Shown here: one piece after another, positions 39,020-48,893 of the stretch
Numbering within the stretch: position 1 is the first letter of the stretch
Layout of the letters: each line of letters starts with the position of its first letter
Assembly: GCA_029279945.1 (NCBI GenBank)
Contig: JAJUHK010000004.1
Location: forward strand, 62,001 to 126,000
Reading direction: 5' to 3'
Length of the DNA: 64,000 nt
DNA from: Pseudidiomarina indica
GTDB lineage: Bacteria > Pseudomonadota > Gammaproteobacteria > Enterobacterales > Alteromonadaceae
Program-made: the position numbers and the translations under genes
The notes under the pieces: generated by a model
What the model saw: only the letters and a program-made list of their open reading frames with translations
The model's database searches: none
What the model was told of the DNA's origin: nothing

Positions 39020-40669
39020 TTAGTGTTTCGCTAATAATTCTCGAATGACTTTCTTATCAATTTTACCAACACTCGTGCGTGGTATTTCAGCCACTACCTT
39101 AACGGAATCTGGAATGGCCCATTTCTCGATCAACCCTTGCGCTACATAGGTTTGCATGTGCTCAACAATGTCCTCGTAGCTGACGTCAGCGCCAGAACGA
39201 AGGGTCACAATTGCATGTGGACGTTCGCCCCAAGCATCGTCGGGTAACCCTACCACTGCAGCAAGTTCAACTGCGGGGTGTTGGCTAATCAAATTTTCGA
39301 TATCTAGTGACGATACCCACTCACCGCCAGTTTTAATCACATCTTTTATCCGATCGCGGATCTGTAATGTAAATGATTCATCAATAGTGCCAACATCACC
39401 GGTGCGCATCCAGCCACCTTCCCATAATTCGTCACTTTGCTCTGGGGCATGGAGATACCCTTGTGTAAGCCATGGAGTGCGTACGACAACTTCACCCAGA
39501 CTTTCACCATCATGGGGTAGGAAGCGGCCATTCTCATCAATGATACGCATGTTTACCAACGGCACTGGGCGACCAGTTTTGGTGCGTAACGCCACTTGTT
39601 CTTCAGTACTCAACTCAGCTGCATTCACTGGCATCCAGGTCGTGCTTAGGAGCGGGCAAGTTTCCGACATACCATAACCGGTATAGATTTCGATACCACG
39701 TGCTAACGCAGCTTGCGCTAAGCCTGCCGTCAGTGCACTACCACCGATCAATACCTGCCAGCCACTTAAATCAATAGCTTTCGCTTGTTCGCTACTTAAA
39801 ATCATCTGCAAGATTGTGGGTACGCAGTGCGAGAAAGTCACTTTTTCAGTGACAAAGAGTTTTAGCAAAGTAGCGGGTTCATAACGCCCCGGATACACCT
39901 GTTTAATCCCCAGCATAGTCGCAGCGTACGGCACTCCCCATGCGTGCACGTGGAACATCGGGGTAATCGGCATATACACGCTGGCAACATGCATCAACTG
40001 CATATTCTTATTGATCGACATAGTAGCAGCCAATGCCATGGTATGGAGGACTAACTGACGATGTGAAAAATACACCCCTTTGGGCTTACCTGTGGTGCCG
40101 GTGGTGTAGAACATGGTAGCGACTGCATTTTCATCAAAATCAGGGAAGTCAAAGTCACTATCTGCCTGCTGCAATAAACTTTCGTACTCACCTAACGTGG
40201 CTAATGGAGCTGCCGGTGGTGTCTCAGCATCACTCAGTTGGATATAACCAGTCACGGTAGTGAGTTCGCCTTGCAGCTTCGCAAGAAGCGGCAGAAAATC
40301 ATCGTGCGCCAACACCAGTTTATCTTCCGCATGATTCATTGTGTAGACGATTTGTTCGGGTGCTAGACGCACGTTTACCGTATGTAATACTGCACCAATC
40401 ATGGGAATGGCAAAGAAGCATTCTAAATAACGCGGCGTATCCCAATCGAGTACGGCCACCACATCACCAGCTTTCACTCCAGCAGCTGTCAACATGGACG
40501 CGAGCCGATGGACGCGTTCAATAAATTCAGGATAACGATAGCGCCGACCGTTGTTGCCACCAACGATTTCGTTATCGCCTGCGTAACGTTCGCTCGAGAG
40601 TAATAATTGCTTAATGAGCAGTGGAAACTGATAGGCTTCATCAGCTGGCTTTAGAACTTTCACAGACAT
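39020..40669 (-). CDS. medium/long-chain acyl-CoA ligase (AMP-forming)
   Basis: 549 residues of the acyl-adenylate superfamily, closest in style to AlkK-type fatty-acyl-CoA synthases. Motifs: the AMP-binding P-loop MFYTTGTTGKPKGVYFSH, GYGMSETCPLLS, the hinge-region RTGDVGTIDES and IRDRIKDVIKTGGEWVSS, and the C-terminal catalytic Lys in TSVGKIDKK. It activates a fatty acid to its CoA thioester for beta-oxidation or lipid synthesis. Chain length is not decided by the sequence. AAGGAA lies about 7 bases before the ATG. It is followed and preceded by unrelated functions. Confidence 0.9.
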   Translation of the reverse strand: MSVKVLKPADEAYQFPLLIKQLLLSSERYAGDNEIVGGNNGRRYRYPEFIERVHRLASMLTAAGVKAGDVVAVLDWDTPRYLECFFAIPMIGAVLHTVNVRLAPEQIVYTMNHAEDKLVLAHDDFLPLLAKLQGELTTVTGYIQLSDAETPPAAPLATLGEYESLLQQADSDFDFPDFDENAVATMFYTTGTTGKPKGVYFSHRQLVLHTMALAATMSINKNMQLMHVASVYMPITPMFHVHAWGVPYAATMLGIKQVYPGRYEPATLLKLFVTEKVTFSHCVPTILQMILSSEQAKAIDLSGWQVLIGGSALTAGLAQAALARGIEIYTGYGMSETCPLLSTTWMPVNAAELSTEEQVALRTKTGRPVPLVNMRIIDENGRFLPHDGESLGEVVVRTPWLTQGYLHAPEQSDELWEGGWMRTGDVGTIDESFTLQIRDRIKDVIKTGGEWVSSLDIENLISQHPAVELAAVVGLPDDAWGERPHAIVTLRSGADVSYEDIVEHMQTYVAQGLIEKWAIPDSVKVVAEIPRTSVGKIDKKVIRELLAKH

Positions 40670-40708
40670 GGCGAGTTCCTTAGGTTCTGAATAATTATTG
40701 GTGGGCTA

Positions 40709-41647
40709 TTACGTCGCCCACTTCTCATCTTTAGTGAATGCTACTGTGAGCCACCAGCGAAACCCAAGCGGGCGTATTTTTTCAAAAATTTGCTCGCGGA
40801 TTTCATCTTGGCGTAATAGGGTGACGGTATAATCATCCTCGCGCACAACAAAATCGATTTCTAAAAATACCGTTCGCCCGACTTTTTGAATACGTACTAC
40901 GGCTGCTTCGAAATTATTGTCTTCCTTAATTTGCTGAACCATAAGGTTCAACTTCTTCACCATTTTTCCTTTCGGTTGGAACCCAATGAGTTCCTTGGCA
41001 CTTTGGATAAGACCACGCAATGGTGTTGCAATAAATGCCATGGATGCAATCAGCACTAATAATGGGTCAATATAAGGTACCCAATGCTTTAAGTCGATCC
41101 ACCACAACCCTAATGCTATGAGAAATCCGATAAAGATACCACCACTTAGCATAGTGTCGAGAAACCACTCATGCTGCTCAGACTTCACTAAATCTGATTG
41201 CAGGTTGTTGGCAGCGTGCTTGAAATAAATATAGATGCCAGAGCACACCAACGTGGAAAACACTGAATAGACTAATGCCACTCCTAGGTTAACGTCACTC
41301 CCCCCTTGTACCAGTTCCAGTGCAGCACTAAATGCTGAGACCAAACAGAGTACAATCAACGTGAGATATTTTATCCCAACCAAAAATGGTTCAATGGCGC
41401 TTTTGCCGTAAGGGAAGGACGGATTATCCTCAGTATTAACGCTGCGCAGCGCCATTAGGGATAAATAAGACAACAGCAGGCTGATACCTGAATACAAGCC
41501 ATCAAATAACACCACTGCTGAGCGGGTTAACAACCCCACCACAATACCTGACACCGTAAAAAACAATGATGCTAATACGGAAAAAGACAGCAATTGGCGT
41601 TCCAGCTCAGGATCTAATTGTCGATGCTGCATAAGTTTTTGGTCCAT
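40709..41647 (-). CDS. divergent cation diffusion facilitator (CDF) family transporter
   Basis: 312 residues with about six membrane helices and a cytoplasmic C-terminal ferredoxin-like domain (about 225-312), the plan of YiiP-type metal/proton antiporters. The metal-site motif of helix 2, normally DxxxD or HxxxD, here reads DGLYS (DxxxS). Helix 5, normally HxxxD, reads EWFLD (ExxxD). The export site is therefore altered, and the ion cannot be predicted; Zn, Fe, Mn or none are possible. The start at 41647 has only a weak ribosome-binding site, and an ATG at 41632 is possible. It is divergent from nhaC. Confidence 0.8.
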   Translation of the reverse strand: MDQKLMQHRQLDPELERQLLSFSVLASLFFTVSGIVVGLLTRSAVVLFDGLYSGISLLLSYLSLMALRSVNTEDNPSFPYGKSAIEPFLVGIKYLTLIVLCLVSAFSAALELVQGGSDVNLGVALVYSVFSTLVCSGIYIYFKHAANNLQSDLVKSEQHEWFLDTMLSGGIFIGFLIALGLWWIDLKHWVPYIDPLLVLIASMAFIATPLRGLIQSAKELIGFQPKGKMVKKLNLMVQQIKEDNNFEAAVVRIQKVGRTVFLEIDFVVREDDYTVTLLRQDEIREQIFEKIRPLGFRWWLTVAFTKDEKWAT

Positions 41648-41779
41648 AAGGGATGTTACCTACTATAGTGCATATGATTTCACCCTGCCTAGTCAATACA
41701 AAAATCCAATGCTTGCACCTTAGAATAAAGACATATACACTTCTGGACGTCTAAAAAATATCACTGAGGTATGCTTTCC

Positions 41780-43108
41780 ATGACACAACCAGCAAGTGCC
41801 AAAGCGCTTCTGCCACTTGGCCTCTTTCTTGCGCTATTTCTTGGCACTGGAATCTATTTTCAGTTGTCTGGCGTGGATTTTGCTTTCTACCAGCTTCCTA
41901 GCCCTGTTGCTATTTTACCTGCAATTATGATGGCGGTTTTACTGAGTAAGGAAACGTTGAATGACAGCATTAATACCTTCGTGAAAGGGGTTGGCGACAG
42001 TAATATCATTACCATGTGTATGATTTATTTATTGGCTGGCGCGTTCTCTACAGTTGCAGCGGCAACAGGCGGGGTTGATGCTATGGTGTCCTTAGGATTA
42101 CAAATCATCCCACCACAACTACTATTGCCGGGTATTTTCGTTATTGCAGCCGTGATCTCCACCGCGATGGGCACCTCCATGGGTACTTTAGCAGCGTTAG
42201 CACCTGTTGCGCTTGGGTTAGGGCAAGCCGCTGGGATTGATTTGGCGGTACTCGCCGGCGTGCTCGTTGGTGGAGCCATGTTTGGTGATAACTTGTCGTT
42301 TATTTCAGATACCACCATTGCTGCTACTCGTACGCAAGGCTGTGAGATGCGCGATAAATTCAAAGCAAACCTTAAAATTGCCGCACCTGCCGCCGTGCTT
42401 ACATTAATCTGGCTCACCACCTATGACAGCGGCACCAGCACAATTGCGGCACCTAGCGCGAATTTGTGGCTTAGCCTGCCGTACTTTTTGATCATCGCGC
42501 TGGCACTGTTAGGATTGAATGTTTTTGCAGTACTTGGCTTAGGGATTTTGATTGCCGCGCTGTTTGGCTTAGTGTTTAGTGATTATCACGTTAGCACCTT
42601 AAGTTCTGATATCTATACGGGCTTCACCAGTATGCAGGAAATCTTCCTATTATCATTACTCATTGGTGGATTATCAGCGCTGATCCGCCAACAAGGTGGT
42701 TTACAATATCTGGCCAACACTGTCAGCAACACCAGCAAACGCTTATTTAAGCAACCGCAGCAACGAGCTGCTGTAGGAATTGCCGCGCTCACCAGTTTAA
42801 CCAACGTCGCCGTCGCTAATAACACGGTGTCGATTATTCTAACGGGTGAAGTCGCCAAGCAGCTTGCTAGCGAAGGCAATTTAGCACCTCGACAAAGTGC
42901 CAGTTTACTGGATGTGTTTGCGTGTGTGGTGCAAGGCATTTTGCCTTATGGTGCGCAGGCGCTACTGCTTGGAGCAAGTTTTGGAATCTCGCCACTATCA
43001 GTAAGTTTGCATACCAGCTACTGCTTTATCTTGGCCGGTGTCGCTGGTGCAATGATTATCTGGCGTAAACCACTAGAAGCAGCTCACGCCAGTGTCGTGA
43101 CTCATTAG
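41780..43108 (+). CDS. nhaC: NhaC-family sodium/proton antiporter
   Basis: 442 residues with about eleven to twelve hydrophobic segments. Features of the NhaC family include [46 protein letters not shown] and the late helix [21 protein letters not shown]. The family exchanges Na+ for H+ (some members use malate/lactate), fitting a salt-exposed bacterium. ATG 41771 and 41780 are both in frame; GAGG at 41766-41769 is 10 bases from the second and only one from the first, so I choose 41780. It converges with ridA, with a slight overlap. Confidence 0.87.
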   Translation: MTQPASAKALLPLGLFLALFLGTGIYFQLSGVDFAFYQLPSPVAILPAIMMAVLLSKETLNDSINTFVKGVGDSNIITMCMIYLLAGAFSTVAAATGGVDAMVSLGLQIIPPQLLLPGIFVIAAVISTAMGTSMGTLAALAPVALGLGQAAGIDLAVLAGVLVGGAMFGDNLSFISDTTIAATRTQGCEMRDKFKANLKIAAPAAVLTLIWLTTYDSGTSTIAAPSANLWLSLPYFLIIALALLGLNVFAVLGLGILIAALFGLVFSDYHVSTLSSDIYTGFTSMQEIFLLSLLIGGLSALIRQQGGLQYLANTVSNTSKRLFKQPQQRAAVGIAALTSLTNVAVANNTVSIILTGEVAKQLASEGNLAPRQSASLLDVFACVVQGILPYGAQALLLGASFGISPLSVSLHTSYCFILAGVAGAMIIWRKPLEAAHASVVTH

Positions 43109-43497
43109 TTGGTGCTGGGCAGTTCCATCACTCCATCTATTTCAATTTGCGCGCCTTTTGGTAGAGCTTTCACGCCAATTGCGGCGCGCGCAGGGTAAGG
43201 TGCTGCAAAATACTCAGCCATCACTTCATTGACAATCGGGAAGTTGCCCAAGTCGGTTAGGTAAATCTGTACTTTCACCATATCCTGTAATTCACCACCA
43301 GCGGCCTCGCACACAGCGCTTAAGTTGTTGAACACTTGCACCGCCTGCTCGCGGAAATCGTCACTCACCATCTCCATGGTTGCTGGCACCAATGGGATCT
43401 GGCCCGACAAATACACGGTAGTACCAATTTTGACCGCTTGTGAATAGGTGCCTATCGCCGCTGGTGCTTGTTCGGTATTAATAATTACTTTTGCCAT
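43105..43497 (-). CDS. ridA: RidA family reactive-intermediate/imine deaminase
   Basis: 130 residues, the standard RidA length. It hydrolyses reactive enamine/imine intermediates released by PLP enzymes such as threonine dehydratase. Diagnostic are [23 protein letters not shown], the active-site Arg in [16 protein letters not shown], and the C-terminal IEIDGV. It follows spoT by 4 bases, so it is last in the gmk-rpoZ-spoT-ridA run. Confidence 0.95.
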   Translation of the reverse strand: MAKVIINTEQAPAAIGTYSQAVKIGTTVYLSGQIPLVPATMEMVSDDFREQAVQVFNNLSAVCEAAGGELQDMVKVQIYLTDLGNFPIVNEVMAEYFAAPYPARAAIGVKALPKGAQIEIDGVMELPSTN

Positions 43498-43501
43498 AGT
43501 G

Positions 43502-45616
43502 TTACTTCCTTAACCGCCACACGCGCTGCACATTCGGCATTTTTCGAATATGCCGAATCACATCGGCGAGCTGCTTTCTATCTCGTACAAACAATGCGAC
43601 ATCAATGTAATAAATATTCGCATCGACTTCTTCAGTTTTTAGCCCATGAATATTACAACCGGTGCTTGAAATAGAGGCTGTTAATTTTGCTAACGCACCC
43701 TGATGGTTAACAATCTCGACCCGCACTTCACTAATAAACTCAGCTTCACTATTCGGCTCCCATTGTACTGGGAAATAGCGGCCCGGCTCATCTTCATGAC
43801 CACGCACATTCTTACATTCTTTACGGTGGACCACTAACCCTTTGCCTGGGCTAACATGGGTAATAATATCGTCACCTGGAATTGGGCGGCAACATTTTGC
43901 AAAGCTGACTAATAGTCCTTCTGCCCCACGAATCGACAAGGTCGTTTTATTCGCCCCTGCCGATTGGTCATCATTGAGCTGAGAGAACTCACCTAACAGG
44001 CGTTTGGCGATGGCGATGGACATCATGTTCCCCAGCCCGATCTCGCGTAGCAAGTTAGGTACATCTTTGAGCTTCACTTCTTTTAGTACCCGGGCAAAAT
44101 CTTCGGCTGGAATATCATCGAAATTGACTGGCCCAAGTGCGGCGCGAAGTAAGCGTTCACCAAGCTGCTCGGCTTCACGTGATTCCTGCCCTTTCAAATA
44201 CTGGCGAATCTTAGCGCGCGCTTTGGCGGTCACCGCAAAATTCAACCACGCAATATTGGGGCGTGACCCAGGCGCAGTTTTGATTTCAACGGTTTGCCCA
44301 GTCTCGAGTGGCTTGGACAACGATGACACCCGATGATTAATGCGTGCGCCAATACAGGTGTTACCAATATCCGTATGTACCGCATAAGCAAAGTCGACAG
44401 GGGTTGCGCCTTGCGGTAATTCAATAATGCGCCCCTCTGGCGTAAACACGTAAATTTCTTCTGGGAACAGCTCAGACTTAACGTTCTCAATAAACTCCAC
44501 CGTATTCCCAGTGCTTTGTTGCAGCTCCAACAAGCTTTGCATCCAGCGGCGGGCACGTACTTGCGCTGTCGTACCTGTGCTTTCATCTGTTTTATAGAGC
44601 CAATGCGCCGCAACTCCGCGGTCCGCCATCAGGTTCATTTCTTCGGTACGAATTTGCACTTCCACCGGTATACCATGCGGCCCTTTTAAACTCGTATGCA
44701 GCGACTGATAGCCATTTGATTTAGGGATGGCGATATAATCTTTAAACCGTGTTTCTATAGGTTTATATAGGTTATGTAGCGCGCCTAACACGCGATAGCA
44801 GGTATCGAGCTCATCCACGATCACCCGAAACGCATAGATATCCATCACCTGTTCAAACTTCAGCTCTTTTTGCTTCATCTTCTGATAAATGCTGTACAGG
44901 TGCTTCTCACGCCCAATCACTCGGGCTTTGATACCTACATCTTTCAGCCGCTTTTCAATCTCAGACTGAACACGTTCGACCAACTCACGGCGATTGCCAC
45001 GCGCTTTTTTAACTTCTGATTCAAGCAGTTTTGCCCGCCACGGATGCAGCGCATGAAAACCCAACAATTCAAGTTCATTTTTAATATCATGGATACCAAG
45101 GCGGTGGGCTAGCGGGGCATAAATTTCAAGGGTTTCACGGGCAATGCGGCGGCGTTTATCGGGGCGTAAATGGCTGATGGTGCGCATGTTATGGGTTCGA
45201 TCAGCTAATTTAATCAGGATAACCCGAATATCCTGAACCATCGCCATGATCATCTTGCGGAAGTTCTCGGTTTGCATTTCCTCTTTCGAGTTAAATTGCA
45301 ACTTATCGAGTTTAGAGACACCCTCAACTAAATCCGCCACCGTTGAACCAAATTGTTCGGCGAGATCTTCTTGCGTGTATTGGGTATCTTCAATAACATC
45401 ATGTAGCAGAGCTGCCATGATGGTTTCGTGATCAAGGCGCATATCTGCCAGCAAGCTGGCCACTGCAACCGGATGGGTAATATATGGTTCACCGCTATGG
45501 CGTTTTTGGTGTTTGTGACCGTCAGCAGCAAGTTTGTATGCCGCAGCAGCGAGTTCCACCTGTTCCGGTGGTAAATACTCGCTTAACTGTTGACGAAGGC
45601 CTTCAAACAAATACAC
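43502..45616 (-). CDS. spoT: bifunctional (p)ppGpp synthetase/hydrolase SpoT
   Basis: 704 residues, the E. coli SpoT length. HD hydrolase domain: [31 protein letters not shown], with the HD pair in LLHDVIED. The synthetase domain has [19 protein letters not shown] and [25 protein letters not shown] ([31 protein letters not shown]), zinc-finger-like (CCRPIPGD) and C-terminal ACT domains follow. It sets the alarmone level under starvation. Translation appears to start at GTG 45616, 5 bases after rpoZ, with a weak ribosome-binding site, so coupling to rpoZ is likely. Confidence 0.97.
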   Translation of the reverse strand: MYLFEGLRQQLSEYLPPEQVELAAAAYKLAADGHKHQKRHSGEPYITHPVAVASLLADMRLDHETIMAALLHDVIEDTQYTQEDLAEQFGSTVADLVEGVSKLDKLQFNSKEEMQTENFRKMIMAMVQDIRVILIKLADRTHNMRTISHLRPDKRRRIARETLEIYAPLAHRLGIHDIKNELELLGFHALHPWRAKLLESEVKKARGNRRELVERVQSEIEKRLKDVGIKARVIGREKHLYSIYQKMKQKELKFEQVMDIYAFRVIVDELDTCYRVLGALHNLYKPIETRFKDYIAIPKSNGYQSLHTSLKGPHGIPVEVQIRTEEMNLMADRGVAAHWLYKTDESTGTTAQVRARRWMQSLLELQQSTGNTVEFIENVKSELFPEEIYVFTPEGRIIELPQGATPVDFAYAVHTDIGNTCIGARINHRVSSLSKPLETGQTVEIKTAPGSRPNIAWLNFAVTAKARAKIRQYLKGQESREAEQLGERLLRAALGPVNFDDIPAEDFARVLKEVKLKDVPNLLREIGLGNMMSIAIAKRLLGEFSQLNDDQSAGANKTTLSIRGAEGLLVSFAKCCRPIPGDDIITHVSPGKGLVVHRKECKNVRGHEDEPGRYFPVQWEPNSEAEFISEVRVEIVNHQGALAKLTASISSTGCNIHGLKTEEVDANIYYIDVALFVRDRKQLADVIRHIRKMPNVQRVWRLRK

Positions 45617-45621
45617 CCGTC

Positions 45622-45897
45622 TTACTCAAGCCCACGAAGTACATCAACTGCGGCCAATTCTTTGGCGTCTTTTTGCGCCATTTCTTGGCGCTCTTCCGCA
45701 TCTAAGCGTTCTGCATCAATATGACCAGCCTCAATTTCACGCAACGCTACAACGGTTGGTTTCTCATTATTTTTCCACAGAACTAAAGGTTCTTTACCTT
45801 GATTTGCCAGTTGACGAGCACGGCGTGCTGCCACCAACACTAAGTCAAAGCGATTGCCAATTCGCTCTACAGCTTCTTCCACAGTTACGCGAGCCAT
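45622..45897 (-). CDS. rpoZ: RNA polymerase omega subunit
   Basis: 91 residues, the same as E. coli. The N-terminus [29 protein letters not shown] is the family signature. It helps fold the beta-prime subunit and forms part of the ppGpp site of RNA polymerase, which makes its coupling with spoT meaningful. Gene order gmk-rpoZ-spoT is that of E. coli. Confidence 0.97.
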   Translation of the reverse strand: MARVTVEEAVERIGNRFDLVLVAARRARQLANQGKEPLVLWKNNEKPTVVALREIEAGHIDAERLDAEERQEMAQKDAKELAAVDVLRGLE

Positions 45898-45944
45898 CGA
45901 TTACTCCAATAAAATGTGCCAAATGGGTCAAGAATTATACGGAT

Positions 45945-46586
45945 TTAGCCGTCATTCGCCAAGAGATCTTTAAGTTTAACGGCATGGCGCACTTGCTGCA
46001 AGGGCACCCGCAACCGCTGGGCAAACACAATATGCTCGAGTTGTGCCAATGTTTGCTCAAATTTATCGTTTACGAGTAGGTAATCAAATTCATGATAATG
46101 CGACATCTCAGCCTGTGCTTGAGCCATCCGCGCATGAATAACCTCTTCACTATCTTGGCCACGTAACCGCAGCCGCTCTGCTAATACGTCGAGGCTGGGC
46201 GGCATTATAAAAATTGATTGCACTTCTGGGTGTGCGGCACGCACTTGCCGTGCACCTTGCCAATCAATATCCAAAAACACGTCGATCCCTTGCGCCAAGG
46301 TCTGCTCAATATAGGTTCGCGATGTGCCGTAATAGTTACCGAATACTTGTGCCCATTCATAAAACTCGTTAGCAGCAATTTTCCGCTGAAATTCGGCTTC
46401 GGTAAGGAAGTGGTAATGCACACCGTCAACCTCACCAGGACGTGGTGCACGCGTTGTGCACGAGACCGACACTTGCATACTATCTTGCGAATGACGTTCA
46501 AGTAACGCACGAATTAAACTCGACTTGCCTGCGCCACTTGGTGCAGCCAAAATAAATAAATTGCCGGTTGCGATTGATGTTGTCAT
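45945..46586 (-). CDS. gmk: guanylate kinase
   Basis: 213 residues. It phosphorylates GMP to GDP with ATP. The P-loop [17 protein letters not shown], the GMP-binding [19 protein letters not shown] and [16 protein letters not shown], and [10 protein letters not shown] are all present. It is first in the gmk-rpoZ-spoT-ridA run. The gap to lemA (divergent) is 81 bases and should hold both promoters. Confidence 0.97.
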   Translation of the reverse strand: MTTSIATGNLFILAAPSGAGKSSLIRALLERHSQDSMQVSVSCTTRAPRPGEVDGVHYHFLTEAEFQRKIAANEFYEWAQVFGNYYGTSRTYIEQTLAQGIDVFLDIDWQGARQVRAAHPEVQSIFIMPPSLDVLAERLRLRGQDSEEVIHARMAQAQAEMSHYHEFDYLLVNDKFEQTLAQLEHIVFAQRLRVPLQQVRHAVKLKDLLANDG

Positions 46587-46667
46587 GAATTTTTACAGAG
46601 TTTTGCTTGCTAATAACAGCAAAGCATAGCATGTTGGATAACCAAATAACTAGAGTGGAGAATGGAG

Positions 46668-47261
46668 ATGACCACAGGCTGGATTATTCTTATTGTTGTA
46701 GCAGTTATCGTTATTTACATCATTAGCGTCTATAACAAGCTGGTACGCCTGAAAAACCAGTTTGAAAATGCCTTCGCACAAATCGAAGTGCAACTCAAAC
46801 GTCGTTATGACCTCATTCCTAATTTAGTTGAAACGGCGAAAGCCTATATGAGCCATGAACGCGACACCCTTGAAGCAGTCATTGCAGCGCGTAACCAAGC
46901 TGCCGCGGCACTCCCACAAGCGGCCCAGGATCCAACCAATGCACAGGCGATGCAGCAACTAGGTGGTGCAGAAACTGCCCTCGGCAGCGCATTGGGTCGT
47001 CTCAACGTGGTCATGGAAGCTTACCCTGATTTGAAAGCCAACCAAAACATGATGCAGCTTAGTGAAGAGTTAACCAGTACTGAAAACCGGGTAGCCTTCG
47101 CGCGGCAGGCATATAATGATGCAGTCATGGCTTACAACACCTATCGTCAATCGTTCCCCCCAATTGCTATCGCGGGCATGGTGGGACATGGTAGCCAAGC
47201 GAACTTACTTGAATTTGCTGATAGCGCCGCCATTCAGGCTGCACCAAAAGTACAATTTTAA
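46668..47261 (+). CDS. lemA: LemA family protein
   Basis: 197 residues. One N-terminal membrane helix (GWIILIVVAVIVIYIISVYN) is followed by the helical LemA domain with the signature YNKLVRLKNQFENAFAQIEV, KRRYDLIPNLVET and a late AYNDAVMAYNTYRQSFP. Exact function is unknown; LemA is often encoded next to an M48/HtpX-type membrane protease, as here, and in some bacteria acts in envelope stress signalling. ATG 46662 and 46668 are in frame; GGAG at 46657-46660 suits 46668. The M48 peptidase gene starts 12 bases downstream. Confidence 0.93.
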   Translation: MTTGWIILIVVAVIVIYIISVYNKLVRLKNQFENAFAQIEVQLKRRYDLIPNLVETAKAYMSHERDTLEAVIAARNQAAAALPQAAQDPTNAQAMQQLGGAETALGSALGRLNVVMEAYPDLKANQNMMQLSEELTSTENRVAFARQAYNDAVMAYNTYRQSFPPIAIAGMVGHGSQANLLEFADSAAIQAAPKVQF

Positions 47262-47273
47262 AGGTAGTCGCGC

Positions 47274-48893
47274 GTGGTCAACTTTTTTGAGCACCAGCAA
47301 CAAGCGAAACGCAACACCACCTTACTTGTGGTGTTGTTCACCATTGCTTTTTGTATCTTGATTGGCCTAACGGCACTGCTCACCGCAGCCGTGGTTGGTG
47401 GCATTGAACTAGAGCAGAACGATACCTTCCAAATCCACTGGCAACCGGTCGCCACCACTGTCGCTATTGTGGCTACTGGTATTCTATTAACCATGTTGTT
47501 CAAATGGAGTCAATTACGACCAGGTGGCCATGTGGTTGCAGAACACCTAGGTGGTGTGCGCATCCACCCTGACACTCAAGATCCCGTGGAGCGTCGGGTA
47601 TTAAACGTGGTTGAGGAAATGGCGATTGCCGCTAATATGCCCGTCCCAAGTGTTTATATTCTGCCTGATGAACAGGGTATTAATGCGTTTGCGGCCGGCT
47701 ACGAGACCAAAGATGCGGTCATTGGACTAACCCGAGGAGCTATCGAAACCTTTACGCGGGAACAATTGCAAGCAGTTGTTGCCCACGAATTCAGTCATAT
47801 TCTAAATGGTGACATGCGGCTGAACATTCGCCTCATTGCGGCATTAGCTGGAATTTTAGTGATTGCACACTGTGGTCGCTTGTTACTCCATGCAGGTGGT
47901 TCACGCTCACGCAGCTCGCGTGATCAGCAAAACTTGCTACCGTTACTAGGCCTAGCGTTAATGGTACTGGGCTTCACCGGTGTGTTGTTTGGCAACTTAA
48001 TCAAAGCAGCCGTCAGCCGGCAGCGAGAATACTTAGCTGATGCTGCGGCCGTACAATTCACTCGAAATCCAGAAGCACTTGGTACCGCCTTGCAACAAAT
48101 CGGGGCGCGCCAACACGGCAGCAAAATAGCACATAAGAATGCCGATGAGGCTGCCCATTTATTCTTCGGCCAAGCCTTAAGCTCGTGGTTTACTCTGACG
48201 GCAACTCATCCGCCGTTGCACAAACGAATCAAACGGGTGATGCCGCATTGGGATGGCCGTTATCCTGAACCACAACAAGCTATGTTGCAACCCGCAAGCA
48301 CATCAACGTCACGCCCTTCAGCTATTGAACGCTTAGCACGGCTTGCCCTACCCGTAATTCTTATGGAGCAGGTACGAACCCCAAGCCGAGCACCGCTCGT
48401 TATCCAACAGTTACTCGATAACGAGCCTACGATTCGCGTCTTGAATCACGAACAACAGCTGGCACTCGTTGAGTTGGCCATTCCTGCATTGCGGTTACTG
48501 GCTGACAGTGAGCGCCAACAACTACTAACCTTGTTAGAACAACGCGCCAATAAGCAGGACTTATTCCATTGGTGTTTGTATCAGCTCGTCGCACGCCAGT
48601 TAGATGACAGTAAGCGGTTTAAGCAACTGTTAACTGAGGGCGACCCTAAAGCGATAACAGTGGCAGCATTACAGCACGCAGAATTACAGCAACCGATTGC
48701 CTTTACACAGGTAGAGCAGGCTCTAAACAGTTGCAAGCGCTGGCCTCCGCAGCAGAAACAAGAGCTGGTACAAGAATGGCTCAATACTGTTACTGCTGAT
48801 CAGAAAATTTCGATGACAGAGCGCACACTCGTTGCCACGCTGTGCGCCTGTATTGAAGTGCCATTACCCGACGAACTACTACAGCCTCATTGA
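47274..48893 (+). CDS. M48 family membrane metalloprotease with TerB-like C-terminal region
   Basis: 539 residues. Two N-terminal membrane helices (about 18-45 and 63-85) are followed by a zinc protease domain with the motif VVAHEFSHILNGD (HExxH) and EYLADAAAVQFTRN (third ligand Glu). A further hydrophobic pair lies around residues 195-245. HtpX itself is about 290 residues. The extra 200 C-terminal residues are helical, and the end (DQKISMTERTLVATLCACIEVPLPDE) resembles a TerB/DUF533-type helical domain. The start is GTG 47274 with AAGG upstream, 12 bases after lemA; the pair is probably an envelope quality-control unit. The 3' end overlaps the convergent hydrolase gene by 7 bases. Confidence 0.88.
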   Translation: MVNFFEHQQQAKRNTTLLVVLFTIAFCILIGLTALLTAAVVGGIELEQNDTFQIHWQPVATTVAIVATGILLTMLFKWSQLRPGGHVVAEHLGGVRIHPDTQDPVERRVLNVVEEMAIAANMPVPSVYILPDEQGINAFAAGYETKDAVIGLTRGAIETFTREQLQAVVAHEFSHILNGDMRLNIRLIAALAGILVIAHCGRLLLHAGGSRSRSSRDQQNLLPLLGLALMVLGFTGVLFGNLIKAAVSRQREYLADAAAVQFTRNPEALGTALQQIGARQHGSKIAHKNADEAAHLFFGQALSSWFTLTATHPPLHKRIKRVMPHWDGRYPEPQQAMLQPASTSTSRPSAIERLARLALPVILMEQVRTPSRAPLVIQQLLDNEPTIRVLNHEQQLALVELAIPALRLLADSERQQLLTLLEQRANKQDLFHWCLYQLVARQLDDSKRFKQLLTEGDPKAITVAALQHAELQQPIAFTQVEQALNSCKRWPPQQKQELVQEWLNTVTADQKISMTERTLVATLCACIEVPLPDELLQPH

